Source: Paenibacillus sp. FSL R5-0912 (GTDB taxonomy: Bacteria; Bacillota; Bacilli; Paenibacillales; Paenibacillaceae). From it: 64,000 nucleotides of DNA. The notes below the pieces were generated by a model. That model saw only the letters and a program-made list of their open reading frames with translations. It did not search any database and was not told where the DNA came from. The translations under genes and the position numbers were made by a program. Below are positions 25,215 to 33,656 of this stretch, one piece after another (position 1 is the first letter of the stretch; each line of letters opens with the position of its first letter). The stretch spans positions 5,952,001-6,016,000 of the forward strand of contig NZ_CP009282.1 in assembly GCF_000758605.1 (NCBI RefSeq), in the 5' to 3' direction.

Positions 25215-28103
25215 TTACGGCTGAACCCCCCATACCCTTACGCCATTCAAGTACAGCGGTACCCGGTTCCAGTCTGTATAAGCCGTTTTGGTTGAATCAT
25301 AGGAATAATCATCAGCCTCATTGTAATTGCTCCAATCGGATTTGTTGATGCGCAGCTGAATCTCACCGGTGTTCGCGCCGGGTGCCAGGCTGCCTGCGCC
25401 GGCACTGAAGGCAATCTCCACGTAATAGTCCGCTCCTGTAGCCGCAGGATCGAGCTTCACGAAGCTGCCGAGCACATTGCTGCCGCCGAGTGTTGCATAA
25501 TCGACATTGAACTGCTGAGGTTTCTCTCCGTCAATCGTGTAATAGTAACGGAGCTTGACCTTGCTGAGATCTACCGCTGTCGTCCCGTTGTTGACAATCC
25601 GCAGCTGCGGGCGGAACTGCGAATCGGTGGCGTTCGTATCCGTTGTACGGTATTGAACCACCAGGTCCGCTGCAGCAGGCGTAGCCGTTGGCGTGACCGT
25701 CGGCGTAGCCGTTGGCGTCGGCGTAGATGTTGGTGTGGCCGTTGGTGCAACTGTCGGCGTGACCGTTGGTGTAGCTGTCGGTGTAGCCGTTGGCGTTGCT
25801 GCCGGTGTGGCCGTTGGCGTTGCTGTTGGCGTGGCCGTTGGCGTTGTAGTCGGTGTAGCTGTCGGTATTGGACCGCTGCCGTTATTGATTAGCCGGTCGT
25901 ATTCCGCATAGGCTGTAGCGATGTCCACCTGTGACCAGAAGCGGTGGTAGGTGAACTCAGGTGCGCCATTATCCCATGTTTTGGTTGTTTTGTTGTACGA
26001 GCTATTGTACTTGCCTTCCAGGTAACTCCACTTGGGATCATTTGTAATATCGGGAAGCACATCGGTATAGCTCGCATAAACTCCGTTTCCGCCTTTGGCC
26101 GGATCAGAAGGTACTGTCGCACTGCCCGGTATAGTGTTTCCTTGGCCGAAGGTCCCCGTCCAGCCCGCAGGGAAATAGACCTCTTTGGTGAAGAACCGGA
26201 AATAATCTGCACGCTTCTCCAGTGTGGTAATGCCCACTCCGTCATTGTAGCCCCAGGCCGTATCCAGCAAGGACTTGGCTAATTGTGAAGCGGTTCCGCC
26301 GAGCGCAGTATTGCTGCCATGCTCCGCTTTATTCCCTGCGGCAAAGAAGGTGAGCGCTTTAATGTAACTGCCCAGCACGCCGCTATCCTGTCCCGGATCT
26401 TTGGTCACTGCCTTCAGGCCGCTGTTGCCGTTAAACGAGCTGAATCCGCTCCAGGTATCGGGTTGTCCGTGCCACTCCACATTGCCCGGAATCCAGAACT
26501 CGCCGGGTGCGGATACGGTGGCAACCTGCGGATCATCTCCGCCCAGAATCCGGTTTCCCTGCTGATCCAGATAATAACCGGCGGCATCGGATACCGGACG
26601 GCTGCCCACGAAGGCATAATCTGTAGACCAGTCAATCCAGTTCTCAATGGCCCGTTTGGCCATTGAGAAATTAGCCGAGGTGGTATCCCCGCTGGAAGCC
26701 AGGATATAATACAGCTCTGCTACCCGTTCCATGCTCCAGGACTGCATCCCGAACCAGTTGTTGGATGGCGGGTCATGATAGACAGGAGCCTCGTCGTAGG
26801 CCATGCCGTAGAAGGTGCTTGTGCCGGCTGGATAAGCGCTGTAGGAGCCGCCATAGCTATTGGTCGCTCCGCCCGCAATGGCCCCTTCAGAGGATTGCAG
26901 CCAGTTGTAGAATTCCAGCTGGCGGGTCAGCGATTTGCCCCAGTCCGTTCCGGCTGTTGCCGAAGACGGAATCAGCCCTCCGGCTGCGGTCGACAGCGCA
27001 TAGGCTGCAACTACATTCTGATACCCCTGGTGCGCATGGCTGGCGCCGATTCTCCAGGCCCAGTCTCCTCCGGTTCCCAGGCCGCCGCCCCAGGCCGTAT
27101 ACCAGGCCAGCAAATACTGGCTGGAATCCTTGCCCGTTCCCGCTTCAGGTGTGCCGTCAGCAGCACTGCCGACCTTCTGGAAGTACTTATCGTACATGCC
27201 GTAACGCAGGAAGTCGCCCATTTTCTTAGCTTTGTTCAGATAGACCGTATTGGTGTATCCAAGGTCCTTGGCCCAGTACATCGCTTGCACAGCGCGTGCA
27301 TCCGCGTCTGTAGCATTCGTATAACGCCACTGGGCGGAAGGTGTACTATTTTCCTTGGTGAACAGGCTCATGAAGCCTTCATTCGTCTTGCCGAACGATT
27401 TGTCATCCTGTGAAGGATGCGCCACCGCTTCCCAGACGGATTCCTGCACTCCGCGCTGGAAGGTATTCACATAGGCAGCGGTATGCGCAGGATTCAGCAG
27501 ATTACCGAAGCCATACCAGTTGTCCACATCCACCAGCCAGTGCATCAGATAGGTCTGGTTATTGCCGTAGGTGGACTTCAGCTCCGCATCCAGCGGGTCC
27601 TTGCCCGGGGTGTACTTGCCGTTCAGCGCACTTGGATACAGATCCGGCTGGGCATGCTCCGAGGCGTAGGTTGCCGGACTGTTCGGGTTGTAGCTGCTCA
27701 TTGTCGGCTGCTCCTGCACACCGTCGCCTTCATTAACCGGGATGATGTATTTCTCCATATTATCCCAGGCGGCTTCAAGCTTGCTCCAGTCTCCGGTATT
27801 ATAGCCATACAGCACTTCAAGCCACATCCAGTAGCTGTAGGCCTCGGAGGTAGTCATATGCCCATAGTTGGGCGCCTCGCTAAGCAGGGTCTCCACCGCG
27901 TGATACGGGATACCTTCAGCCGAGAAATAGCCGCTTGCCGGGTTTTTCAGCTGGTCATATAATTGCAGAAATCTTGTCTTCTCCACCGATGCCGCCTTGG
28001 CTGTCCCCGGGTTGAAATTGAAGATCCCGCTGGTGAGGGAAAGGGTCAGAATGGCCGTCATAACTATGGAGGCCGGTTTCTTGAATGAACTTAACTTGAT
28101 CAT
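25215..28103 (-). CDS. GH48 cellobiohydrolase with P/T-rich linker and CBM3
   Basis: A 962-residue secreted exo-cellulase. A Sec signal peptide ends at 'GTAKA-ASVEK' (~residue 38). The GH48 catalytic domain covers ~40-740, with the family features 'EAPNYGHMTTSEAYSYWMWLEVLYGYNTGDW' region (its Glu is the expected proton donor) and 'AQPDLYPSALNGKYTPGKDPL'. A ~70-residue linker of Thr-Pro-Thr-Ala repeats follows, then a family 3 carbohydrate-binding module from ~814 to the end. GH48 enzymes cut cellulose from the reducing end and usually act with a GH9 enzyme, which is encoded directly upstream, 27 bases away. The linker DNA at 25680-25870 is itself a short tandem repeat, prone to slippage. Confidence 0.95.
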   Translation of the reverse strand: MIKLSSFKKPASIVMTAILTLSLTSGIFNFNPGTAKAASVEKTRFLQLYDQLKNPASGYFSAEGIPYHAVETLLSEAPNYGHMTTSEAYSYWMWLEVLYGYNTGDWSKLEAAWDNMEKYIIPVNEGDGVQEQPTMSSYNPNSPATYASEHAQPDLYPSALNGKYTPGKDPLDAELKSTYGNNQTYLMHWLVDVDNWYGFGNLLNPAHTAAYVNTFQRGVQESVWEAVAHPSQDDKSFGKTNEGFMSLFTKENSTPSAQWRYTNATDADARAVQAMYWAKDLGYTNTVYLNKAKKMGDFLRYGMYDKYFQKVGSAADGTPEAGTGKDSSQYLLAWYTAWGGGLGTGGDWAWRIGASHAHQGYQNVVAAYALSTAAGGLIPSSATAGTDWGKSLTRQLEFYNWLQSSEGAIAGGATNSYGGSYSAYPAGTSTFYGMAYDEAPVYHDPPSNNWFGMQSWSMERVAELYYILASSGDTTSANFSMAKRAIENWIDWSTDYAFVGSRPVSDAAGYYLDQQGNRILGGDDPQVATVSAPGEFWIPGNVEWHGQPDTWSGFSSFNGNSGLKAVTKDPGQDSGVLGSYIKALTFFAAGNKAEHGSNTALGGTASQLAKSLLDTAWGYNDGVGITTLEKRADYFRFFTKEVYFPAGWTGTFGQGNTIPGSATVPSDPAKGGNGVYASYTDVLPDITNDPKWSYLEGKYNSSYNKTTKTWDNGAPEFTYHRFWSQVDIATAYAEYDRLINNGSGPIPTATPTTTPTATPTATPTATPAATPTATPTATPTVTPTVAPTATPTSTPTPTATPTVTPTATPAAADLVVQYRTTDTNATDSQFRPQLRIVNNGTTAVDLSKVKLRYYYTIDGEKPQQFNVDYATLGGSNVLGSFVKLDPAATGADYYVEIAFSAGAGSLAPGANTGEIQLRINKSDWSNYNEADDYSYDSTKTAYTDWNRVPLYLNGVRVWGVQP

Positions 28104-28130
28104 TTCGGCATACTTCCTCTCTGGAATGAT

Positions 28131-30869
28131 TTAGGGTTCCAAGCCCCATACGAGCGTTCCTGCACGGTAAAGTGTAACTTTCTCCCAATCCGCGAAGGTC
28201 TGCTGGGTTCCTCCATAGGAATAGTCGTTGCTCTCATTGTAGGCCGTCCAGTCTGCCTTGTTGAACCGCACCTGGATCTCCCCGCTATCCGCCCCCGGAG
28301 CCAGGCTTCCTGCTCCTGCGGCAAAGGAAATCTCAACATAAGAATCAGCCAGGGACACCGGCGTGTCCAGCTTCACAAAGCTTCCGCTCAGGTTCCCGCT
28401 GCCGATGGCAGCATAGTCACAGTGGAATTCCTGCGGCTTGTCCCCGTCCACGGTGTAATAATAGCGCAGCTTCAGACCGCTGAGCGCAATGCTCTCGGTT
28501 CCTGTATTGACAATCCGGAACTGGCTGCGGACCTGCGAATCGCCAGGACTTGTGTCATTGGTGCGATACTGCACACGCAAGGCTCCTGTCGTCGGCGTGG
28601 TGGCCTCGCGCGGCCGGGCCGTGGCCTGTGCAGACGCCGTACTCTCCCCCACACTGTTCGATGCGGTCACCACGTAATAGTAGTCCACTCCGTTCGTCAG
28701 CCCGCTGTCGCTGTAGACTGCTCCGTTTGCCGTGCCAATCACCGTGTACGGTCCGCCGCTCACCAGAGAGCGCTTAATCGTATATTGTGAGGCGCCGCTG
28801 ACCGCATTCCAGCTCAAGGCCACGCTGGCATTGCCGGGTACCGCCTGCAAGCCGGACGGACGGCCCGGAACCTGGGGTTCGCCGGGTGTTCCGCCGCCAG
28901 TGGGCAGCTCCCCGTATACTTTGACACCCGCATCAAATACAGGTATATACGGATTCTTTGTCGCCGAGGAAGCACCTGGTGCCACTCCCTTGAACGAGAA
29001 GTCGTTGCTGTTATCCCAGAAGGTGGTGTTCAGCGGCCCGGCAATCCGGAACTGGACCTCCTTGCGGTAAGCGGATTGTCCGCCTGGATAAATCGGTGTG
29101 CCGGAGAAATCTACTTTGGTGTAATAGATATGATTGGCTTCATCGTAAGGCAGCAGCTGCGAGACGGTTGCACCCTGGTTGTAGCCTCCCGCCTTGACGG
29201 TGATATCTGCTGGCCCATACCCTGCAGCCACAGCCTCACTTATGTCCATATAGTAGTTGAAGGACATTTGACTGCTGGAGCGGGCAGGCCATCCCGAGCG
29301 GTTATTAAGTATGGCCCGGATTTCCACAAAATTGCTGCCGCTGGCGTTCACAGAAGTCTCAGTGAACATTTCATCCTCACGCGTTTCGGCGGGAGGGAAG
29401 CTCGCAAGCGGCTGCTGGCCCTGTCCGTGGAGCAGCATCATTTTGGCCAACGCGCCGGTAAAGGCTGAATTGTAATCAGTCGCAACCTCATTGGAGACAT
29501 AATCGCTGATCGTATCGGTGTAGCTGTCTGTCTTGGAAGGTCCTCCGACCAGTGCGCCGTACAGCACATGCCGGTGGTTCGCAGGAGTGGTCTGGCTGTC
29601 ACTCCAGGAGCCGTGCGAGGTGCGGTGATGAGGATGCTCAGGCGAATTTGCGCCGAAGCCGATCACATAGCTGCTATTGCGCGGATTATCACCCAGCATA
29701 TAGGTAATCTGCCGCTCCGCAAAGGTCTGGGCTGTGCTCTTCTTCACCGGGTCAGTAACCCAGTCCGCATAGACAAAAGCCATAAATGCCTGGTTGGCCG
29801 CATACCGCAGCGCCCCCCATTGGTCCAGATGGGCCAGCCCCCCGGGAGTGTAAGCTACCCGGTCAGAGGTACCGTTCACCCCGGTAGTCCAAAACTGCAT
29901 ATTCCGTTCAGTGGATTGAATGAATTTGGGATCACCCGTAATGCGGGACAGCAGGAGCTGCGCACCGTAATGCTTGTCATCCCAGGATTGGGTCCATTGG
30001 TAACCCCAGTCTCCGGCTTGGTTGGTGCCCCACAGATCACTTGCGGCAATCGCCTTGTCCAGATAGGTCTGCTCGTCGGTCGCTAAGTATAGCCAGATAC
30101 CGCCCCAGCTTAATTCATCGGCGTAGCTGCTCCACGAATTGTAATACTGCTTGGCGTCAGTGATTGTATCGGAGTAAGCTCCGCGGTACGTATCGGCAAA
30201 ATTGTATAATTGCTTGGCATGGAGCAGCAGCTTGTCCGCATATGCGGCATCCGAATCCCTAAAAATAATGGAAGCTGAGGCAAGTGCGGCAGCGGTCTCC
30301 GCAGCCAGATCAGAGCCTGGATGCGCGGCATCAATCTTATAGGAAGGACGTGCCATCTGCATGACCTCCGCCGGTCCCCACCAGTTATGATCCGCCGTGC
30401 CGTTGCCGACCTGTCCCCATAGCTCATTAGGAGCGGTATGCGCTTTCACAAAATAGTCTGTTGCCCAGCGGATATTGTCCAGAATCTCATCCAGCTGCCC
30501 CGATTGCACGTAGCCATCCTTGTATTCATAGACCGACCATGCCAGCATAGTGGAGGTGTACGCCATAGGAAAACCGAATTTAACATGATCCCCTGCGTCA
30601 TACCAGCCTCCCGTCAGATCGTGGCCGACATCCGCACCGTCCTGCAGCCCCGAATCTCCCCGCCATTCCACACGATTGTTCGCCGGCAGATCACCCGACC
30701 GCTGGGTCTCATAGAAATAAATAGATTTCTGCAGTGCCTCTGCATAATTAATCCCGGCGGTTGCGGCTTTGCTGACTTGCGGATGAATAACAGTCCCTGA
30801 AGCAACAGTGCAGGTTAGCATTAAGCTCAGTGCTGCGATACAGCCTGTCTTCCGTCTCGTTTGCTTCAC
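28131..30869 (-). CDS. GH9 endoglucanase with CBM3c, Fn3 and CBM3
   Basis: A 912-residue secreted endo-cellulase starting at a GTG with GGGAG about ten bases upstream. A signal peptide ends near residue 36. The GH9 domain (~40-480) has 'GGWYDAGDHVKFGFP' with the catalytic Asp pair, the His block 'HPHHRTSHGSW' and the acid 'SNEVATDYNSAF'. Next come CBM3c (~495-645), which in this family gives processivity, a fibronectin type 3 domain (~665-755) and a second CBM3 (~765-912) related to that of the GH48 protein. The gene begins the two-gene cellulase operon. The order GH9-CBM3c-Fn3-CBM3 is that of well-known processive endoglucanases. Confidence 0.95.
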   Translation of the reverse strand: MKQTRRKTGCIAALSLMLTCTVASGTVIHPQVSKAATAGINYAEALQKSIYFYETQRSGDLPANNRVEWRGDSGLQDGADVGHDLTGGWYDAGDHVKFGFPMAYTSTMLAWSVYEYKDGYVQSGQLDEILDNIRWATDYFVKAHTAPNELWGQVGNGTADHNWWGPAEVMQMARPSYKIDAAHPGSDLAAETAAALASASIIFRDSDAAYADKLLLHAKQLYNFADTYRGAYSDTITDAKQYYNSWSSYADELSWGGIWLYLATDEQTYLDKAIAASDLWGTNQAGDWGYQWTQSWDDKHYGAQLLLSRITGDPKFIQSTERNMQFWTTGVNGTSDRVAYTPGGLAHLDQWGALRYAANQAFMAFVYADWVTDPVKKSTAQTFAERQITYMLGDNPRNSSYVIGFGANSPEHPHHRTSHGSWSDSQTTPANHRHVLYGALVGGPSKTDSYTDTISDYVSNEVATDYNSAFTGALAKMMLLHGQGQQPLASFPPAETREDEMFTETSVNASGSNFVEIRAILNNRSGWPARSSSQMSFNYYMDISEAVAAGYGPADITVKAGGYNQGATVSQLLPYDEANHIYYTKVDFSGTPIYPGGQSAYRKEVQFRIAGPLNTTFWDNSNDFSFKGVAPGASSATKNPYIPVFDAGVKVYGELPTGGGTPGEPQVPGRPSGLQAVPGNASVALSWNAVSGASQYTIKRSLVSGGPYTVIGTANGAVYSDSGLTNGVDYYYVVTASNSVGESTASAQATARPREATTPTTGALRVQYRTNDTSPGDSQVRSQFRIVNTGTESIALSGLKLRYYYTVDGDKPQEFHCDYAAIGSGNLSGSFVKLDTPVSLADSYVEISFAAGAGSLAPGADSGEIQVRFNKADWTAYNESNDYSYGGTQQTFADWEKVTLYRAGTLVWGLEP

Positions 30870-31189
30870 CTTAACTCATCTCCCTTCGATTTTTACATTT
30901 CAGCCCGATCGGGTGACTCACGCGCAGATACCTCCCCAGCGTCCATTGAAGACATTTCATAAGACATTCTATTCAGTACGTTCCATCCCCACCCCCACTT
31001 ACAAATTAAGGAAATAATCTTCCTATCTACACATATACCACATATAGTAATTTAATTCTATATATTTACAATTAATTTCACCGAAAACAAACTCATTTTG
31101 TCAAATAATTTCCATTTTTATCATATTTACCGTGCCCTCATCCGAAAAATACGCTAATGTATTTCAGATGCACAAGCGGATACGCAAAT
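30870..31189 (-). promoter_or_regulatory. AT-rich leader of the cellulase operon
   Basis: This gene-free stretch is much richer in A and T than its surroundings. A perfect TTGACA stands at 31096-31101 on the minus strand, but the matching -10 box is poor; the segment TATATAG/TATATG downstream gives other options. The transcript leader would be ~200 bases. I see no known riboswitch or cre consensus. Confidence 0.35.
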
Positions 31190-31226
31190 AAAAGACCACC
31201 GCCATGGAGTGCAATGCAGTGGTCTC
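31190..31226 (-). terminator. rarA terminator
   Basis: GACCAC (31194-31199) pairs with GTGGTC (31219-31224), with an inner CGCCAT/ATGCA part; the minus strand ends in TTTTAT. Confidence 0.7.
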
Positions 31227-31275
31227 CCTTTACTTCTCTTCATTTATTGGTCTTCCCATGCATCTGAGTGAGGCA

Positions 31276-32586
31276 CTATTGCCCGCGCCGCAGCTGCTGG
31301 TTATGGCGGATCTTCGCCTCGTTGCCCTGCTCGGTCGCCTGATAGAACACCCTCCGGGAGATCGCCTTCGGAAGATAGTCCTGCTTCACATAGTGACCAG
31401 GGAAATTATGGGGATACTGGTATCCCTCATGCCCCAGCTGGGCTGCGCCTTTATAATGTGTATCCCGCAAATGCAGCGGCACCTCAGCCGACTTCAGATC
31501 CTCCAGGCTATCCATGACGTTCGCGATTGCCATCACCACGCCGTTTGATTTCGGGCTCTCCACCGCAAACAGGATCGCCTGCGCAATATTCAGCTTCGCC
31601 TCCGGCCAGCCGTTGTTGCGGTAGGCATCCAGCGCACTGACAGCCTGGACCATCGCCTGCGGGTTAGCCAGGCCAATATCCTCGCTGCTCGCGGCGATCA
31701 GACGGCGGATGAAGGTCATCGGGTCCATGCCGAGCTTCTCCACGGCGTAGAGGAACCAGAACAGGGCAGCGTCGCTGGAGCCGCGGATGCTTTTGTGAAA
31801 AGCGGACACCACATCATACTGCGTAGACTCGTCCGCTTTGACAATCGGCCGGCGGATGGACTCCTCCGCCACCTCCAGTGTGATATGCACGCTGCCGTTG
31901 CTCTCCGGGGCAGTGGTCATCGCCGCCAGCTCCAGCGCGTTCAAGGCGCGCCGGATATCGCCGTTAGCCATCGTGGCAATATGCTGCAGCGCGTCCTCAT
32001 CCGCCTTCAGATCCATGAACCCCAGGCCCCGCTGCTCATCGGCGAGCGCCCGCTTCATGGCAATCAGGCTGTGCTCGCTGGTCAGAGACTCCAGCTGGAA
32101 CAGCGTGGAGCGGCTCATAAGCGCCCCGTTCACATAATGGAACGGATTCTCCGTCGTTGCGCCTATGAAGGTAATCGTTCCCTTCTCCACCGCCGGCAGC
32201 AGCGCATCCTGCCGGGAGCTGTTGAAACGGTGTACCTCGTCCAGAAACAGAATCGTCTTCGATCCATACAGCGCCTTGTTGCTCTGGGCGCGTTCAATAA
32301 CCTCGCGGACATCCTTCACCGAGGCTTCCACCGCGTTCAGCCGGACAAATTCACCTTGGGTATGATGCGATATGATATGAGCCAAGGTTGTTTTGCCGCA
32401 GCCCGGAGGCCCATACAGCAAGATGGAAGACACCTGGTCAGCCTCTATGGCTCTGCGCAGCAGCTTGCCGCGGCCTACAATATGCTCCTGTCCAATATAT
32501 TCATCGAGATTCACGGGCCGCATCCGGTCTGCAAGCAGCCTTCCGCTCCCATTCCCGTTATCTTCACCCAGCGAGAATAAATCCAT
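31276..32586 (-). CDS. rarA: Replication-associated recombination protein A (AAA ATPase)
   Basis: A 436-residue AAA+ ATPase of the RarA/MgsA/WRNIP family, which acts at stalled replication forks. Walker A is GPPGCGKT at 59-66, Walker B is ILFLDE at 112-117, and sensor 1 is 'GATTENPF'. The C-terminal half carries the family's 'KSIRGSSDAALFWFLYAVEKLG' and the tetramerisation region 'HLRDTHYKGAAQLGHEGYQYPH'. It equals B. subtilis YrvN, whose gene lies in the same block between yrvM and cymR; here it is separated from both by accessory genes. The ATG has a GGAAG-GGAG site. Confidence 0.93.
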   Translation of the reverse strand: MDLFSLGEDNGNGSGRLLADRMRPVNLDEYIGQEHIVGRGKLLRRAIEADQVSSILLYGPPGCGKTTLAHIISHHTQGEFVRLNAVEASVKDVREVIERAQSNKALYGSKTILFLDEVHRFNSSRQDALLPAVEKGTITFIGATTENPFHYVNGALMSRSTLFQLESLTSEHSLIAMKRALADEQRGLGFMDLKADEDALQHIATMANGDIRRALNALELAAMTTAPESNGSVHITLEVAEESIRRPIVKADESTQYDVVSAFHKSIRGSSDAALFWFLYAVEKLGMDPMTFIRRLIAASSEDIGLANPQAMVQAVSALDAYRNNGWPEAKLNIAQAILFAVESPKSNGVVMAIANVMDSLEDLKSAEVPLHLRDTHYKGAAQLGHEGYQYPHNFPGHYVKQDYLPKAISRRVFYQATEQGNEAKIRHNQQLRRGQ

Positions 32587-32682
32587 AACTCCACTTCCTT
32601 GCTAGTAATCTGGTATTTTGCTATTTCTTCGATAGAAATAACTGGCTGCCTTCTATCATACCATACCCGCAGCTTTCATTAA

Positions 32683-32724
32683 AAAGAGCATGACCTCGCC
32701 ATCACCGGCGGGAGCATGCTCTTT
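32683..32724 (-). terminator. Terminator after the CD3324-family gene
   Basis: AAAGAGCATG (32683-32692) and CATGCTCTTT (32715-32724) form a 10-bp stem with TTTTT on the minus strand. Confidence 0.8.
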
Positions 32725-32773
32725 GTTCTATTCTTAGAACTTATATGTTGTGGGGTTGTTTCAAATATTCAGG

Positions 32774-33055
32774 CTAGCTGTTCAGCGCCAGCCGCATTTT
32801 TGAAATGATTTTGCGGATGCTTTCTTCGGATAAATGATATCTCTTCTGCAGCTCGTTCACCGAGCAGCCACTGCTGTGACTACAGAAGATCTCTTCATTG
32901 CGGTTCGCAATTTCTTGCCGGGAGCCGCTGTTCTCGCCCCATCGTACCCGCTCTTCCGTCTTCTTCGGGATGTATAGCAATTCACCCTGGATGTAGCCCT
33001 GTAGCTCTTCGAGCAATCCCGGGGGGAGCACATCCTTTCCATTTACGTAACTCAC
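32774..33055 (-). CDS. CD3324-family HTH protein (93 aa)
   Basis: The GTG start at 33055 has AAGGAGG nine bases upstream. The N-terminal 'YVNGKDVLPPGLLEELQGYIQGELLYIPKK' and 'RWGENSGSRQEIANRNEEIF' follow the CD3324 family pattern, and residues ~66-90 ('SVNELQKRYHLSEESIRKIISKMR') form a helix-turn-helix. The target is unknown; a small transcription regulator is the family-based expectation. The transcript is short and ends at the hairpin 32683-32724. Confidence 0.8.
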   Translation of the reverse strand: MSYVNGKDVLPPGLLEELQGYIQGELLYIPKKTEERVRWGENSGSRQEIANRNEEIFCSHSSGCSVNELQKRYHLSEESIRKIISKMRLALNS

Positions 33056-33259
33056 GTTCTGGTTCCTCCTTCAACAGGTGTGTTCCGTTAAGTCCGATCA
33101 CTGCGCTGTTCTTGATAATCATGCCACCTGCCTCCTTTCTTCTCCTCAAATTTGGTAAATAACCTAAATTCATTATATTAAACCCTGCGGTTAGCGTCTA
33201 CATTCATTGTTTATCAGTACCCTATCAGTGGTTTGTCAGTGTACTTCTATATATTTTAG

Positions 33260-33285
33260 CTAAGCCTGAAATATATAGCCGCTAT
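33260..33285 (+). promoter_or_regulatory. Candidate sigma-D promoter for the chemoreceptor
   Basis: CTAA (33260-33263), a 14-base spacer and GCCGCTAT (33278-33285) differ from the sigma-D consensus (TAAA ... GCCGATAT) at one base in the -10 box and at one to two in the -35 box. It lies 370 bases before the chemoreceptor start. The intervening DNA shows a perfect hairpin at 33297-33314 and is AT-rich from 33530 to 33620. Chemoreceptor genes often use sigma-D, so this is plausible but unproven. Confidence 0.35.
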
Positions 33286-33320
33286 CTATACATAAGGAGG
33301 CCTCGCGGCCTCCCCTTAAA

Positions 33321-33375
33321 CAGGCTTCCGTCTTAGACGGAAACCACCTCGTATTCTGAAAACATTGCCATCAGC
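33321..33375 (-). promoter_or_regulatory. Mini-ORF with strong RBS and adjacent hairpins
   Basis: On the minus strand AAGGAGG is followed by ATGGCAATG and a frame that encodes only MAMFSEYEVVSV before TAA (33334-33336). The stop lies inside a hairpin (TTCCGTC TAA GACGGAA), followed by GGAGGCC/GGCCTCC. This layout recalls a leader-peptide attenuator or a small toxin-like unit, but no downstream minus-strand gene begins close by: the next start is at 33055. Confidence 0.3.
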
Positions 33376-33656
33376 CTCCTTCCAGAAGTAATCTTGCCCG
33401 GCCGGACACTTATTATTAAGCCACAGGTATCCGCAGGTTACAAGTTCAAGAATAGTTATAATCGTTCTCCACCTTGAGCTCACGTTAATCATAACTTTCA
33501 GGAGGAAGGCATAGCGTTAATTTCAGTCAAAAAAATTTTGACGAAAAACTAATTTTTAGTCGATTAATGTCGAAATATATATTAAATTATCTATTTACTT
33601 CGAGATATGGAACTTAATTTAACCCCATCCATTCAGAAATTCAGGAGGAACCTTCT

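Noticed and set aside
32982..33122. 46-codon minus-strand ORF with good RBS overlapping the start of the CD3324-family gene
   Set aside because: It overlaps the better supported gene in another frame and shows no recognisable pattern; it could at most be a leader ORF coupling translation.
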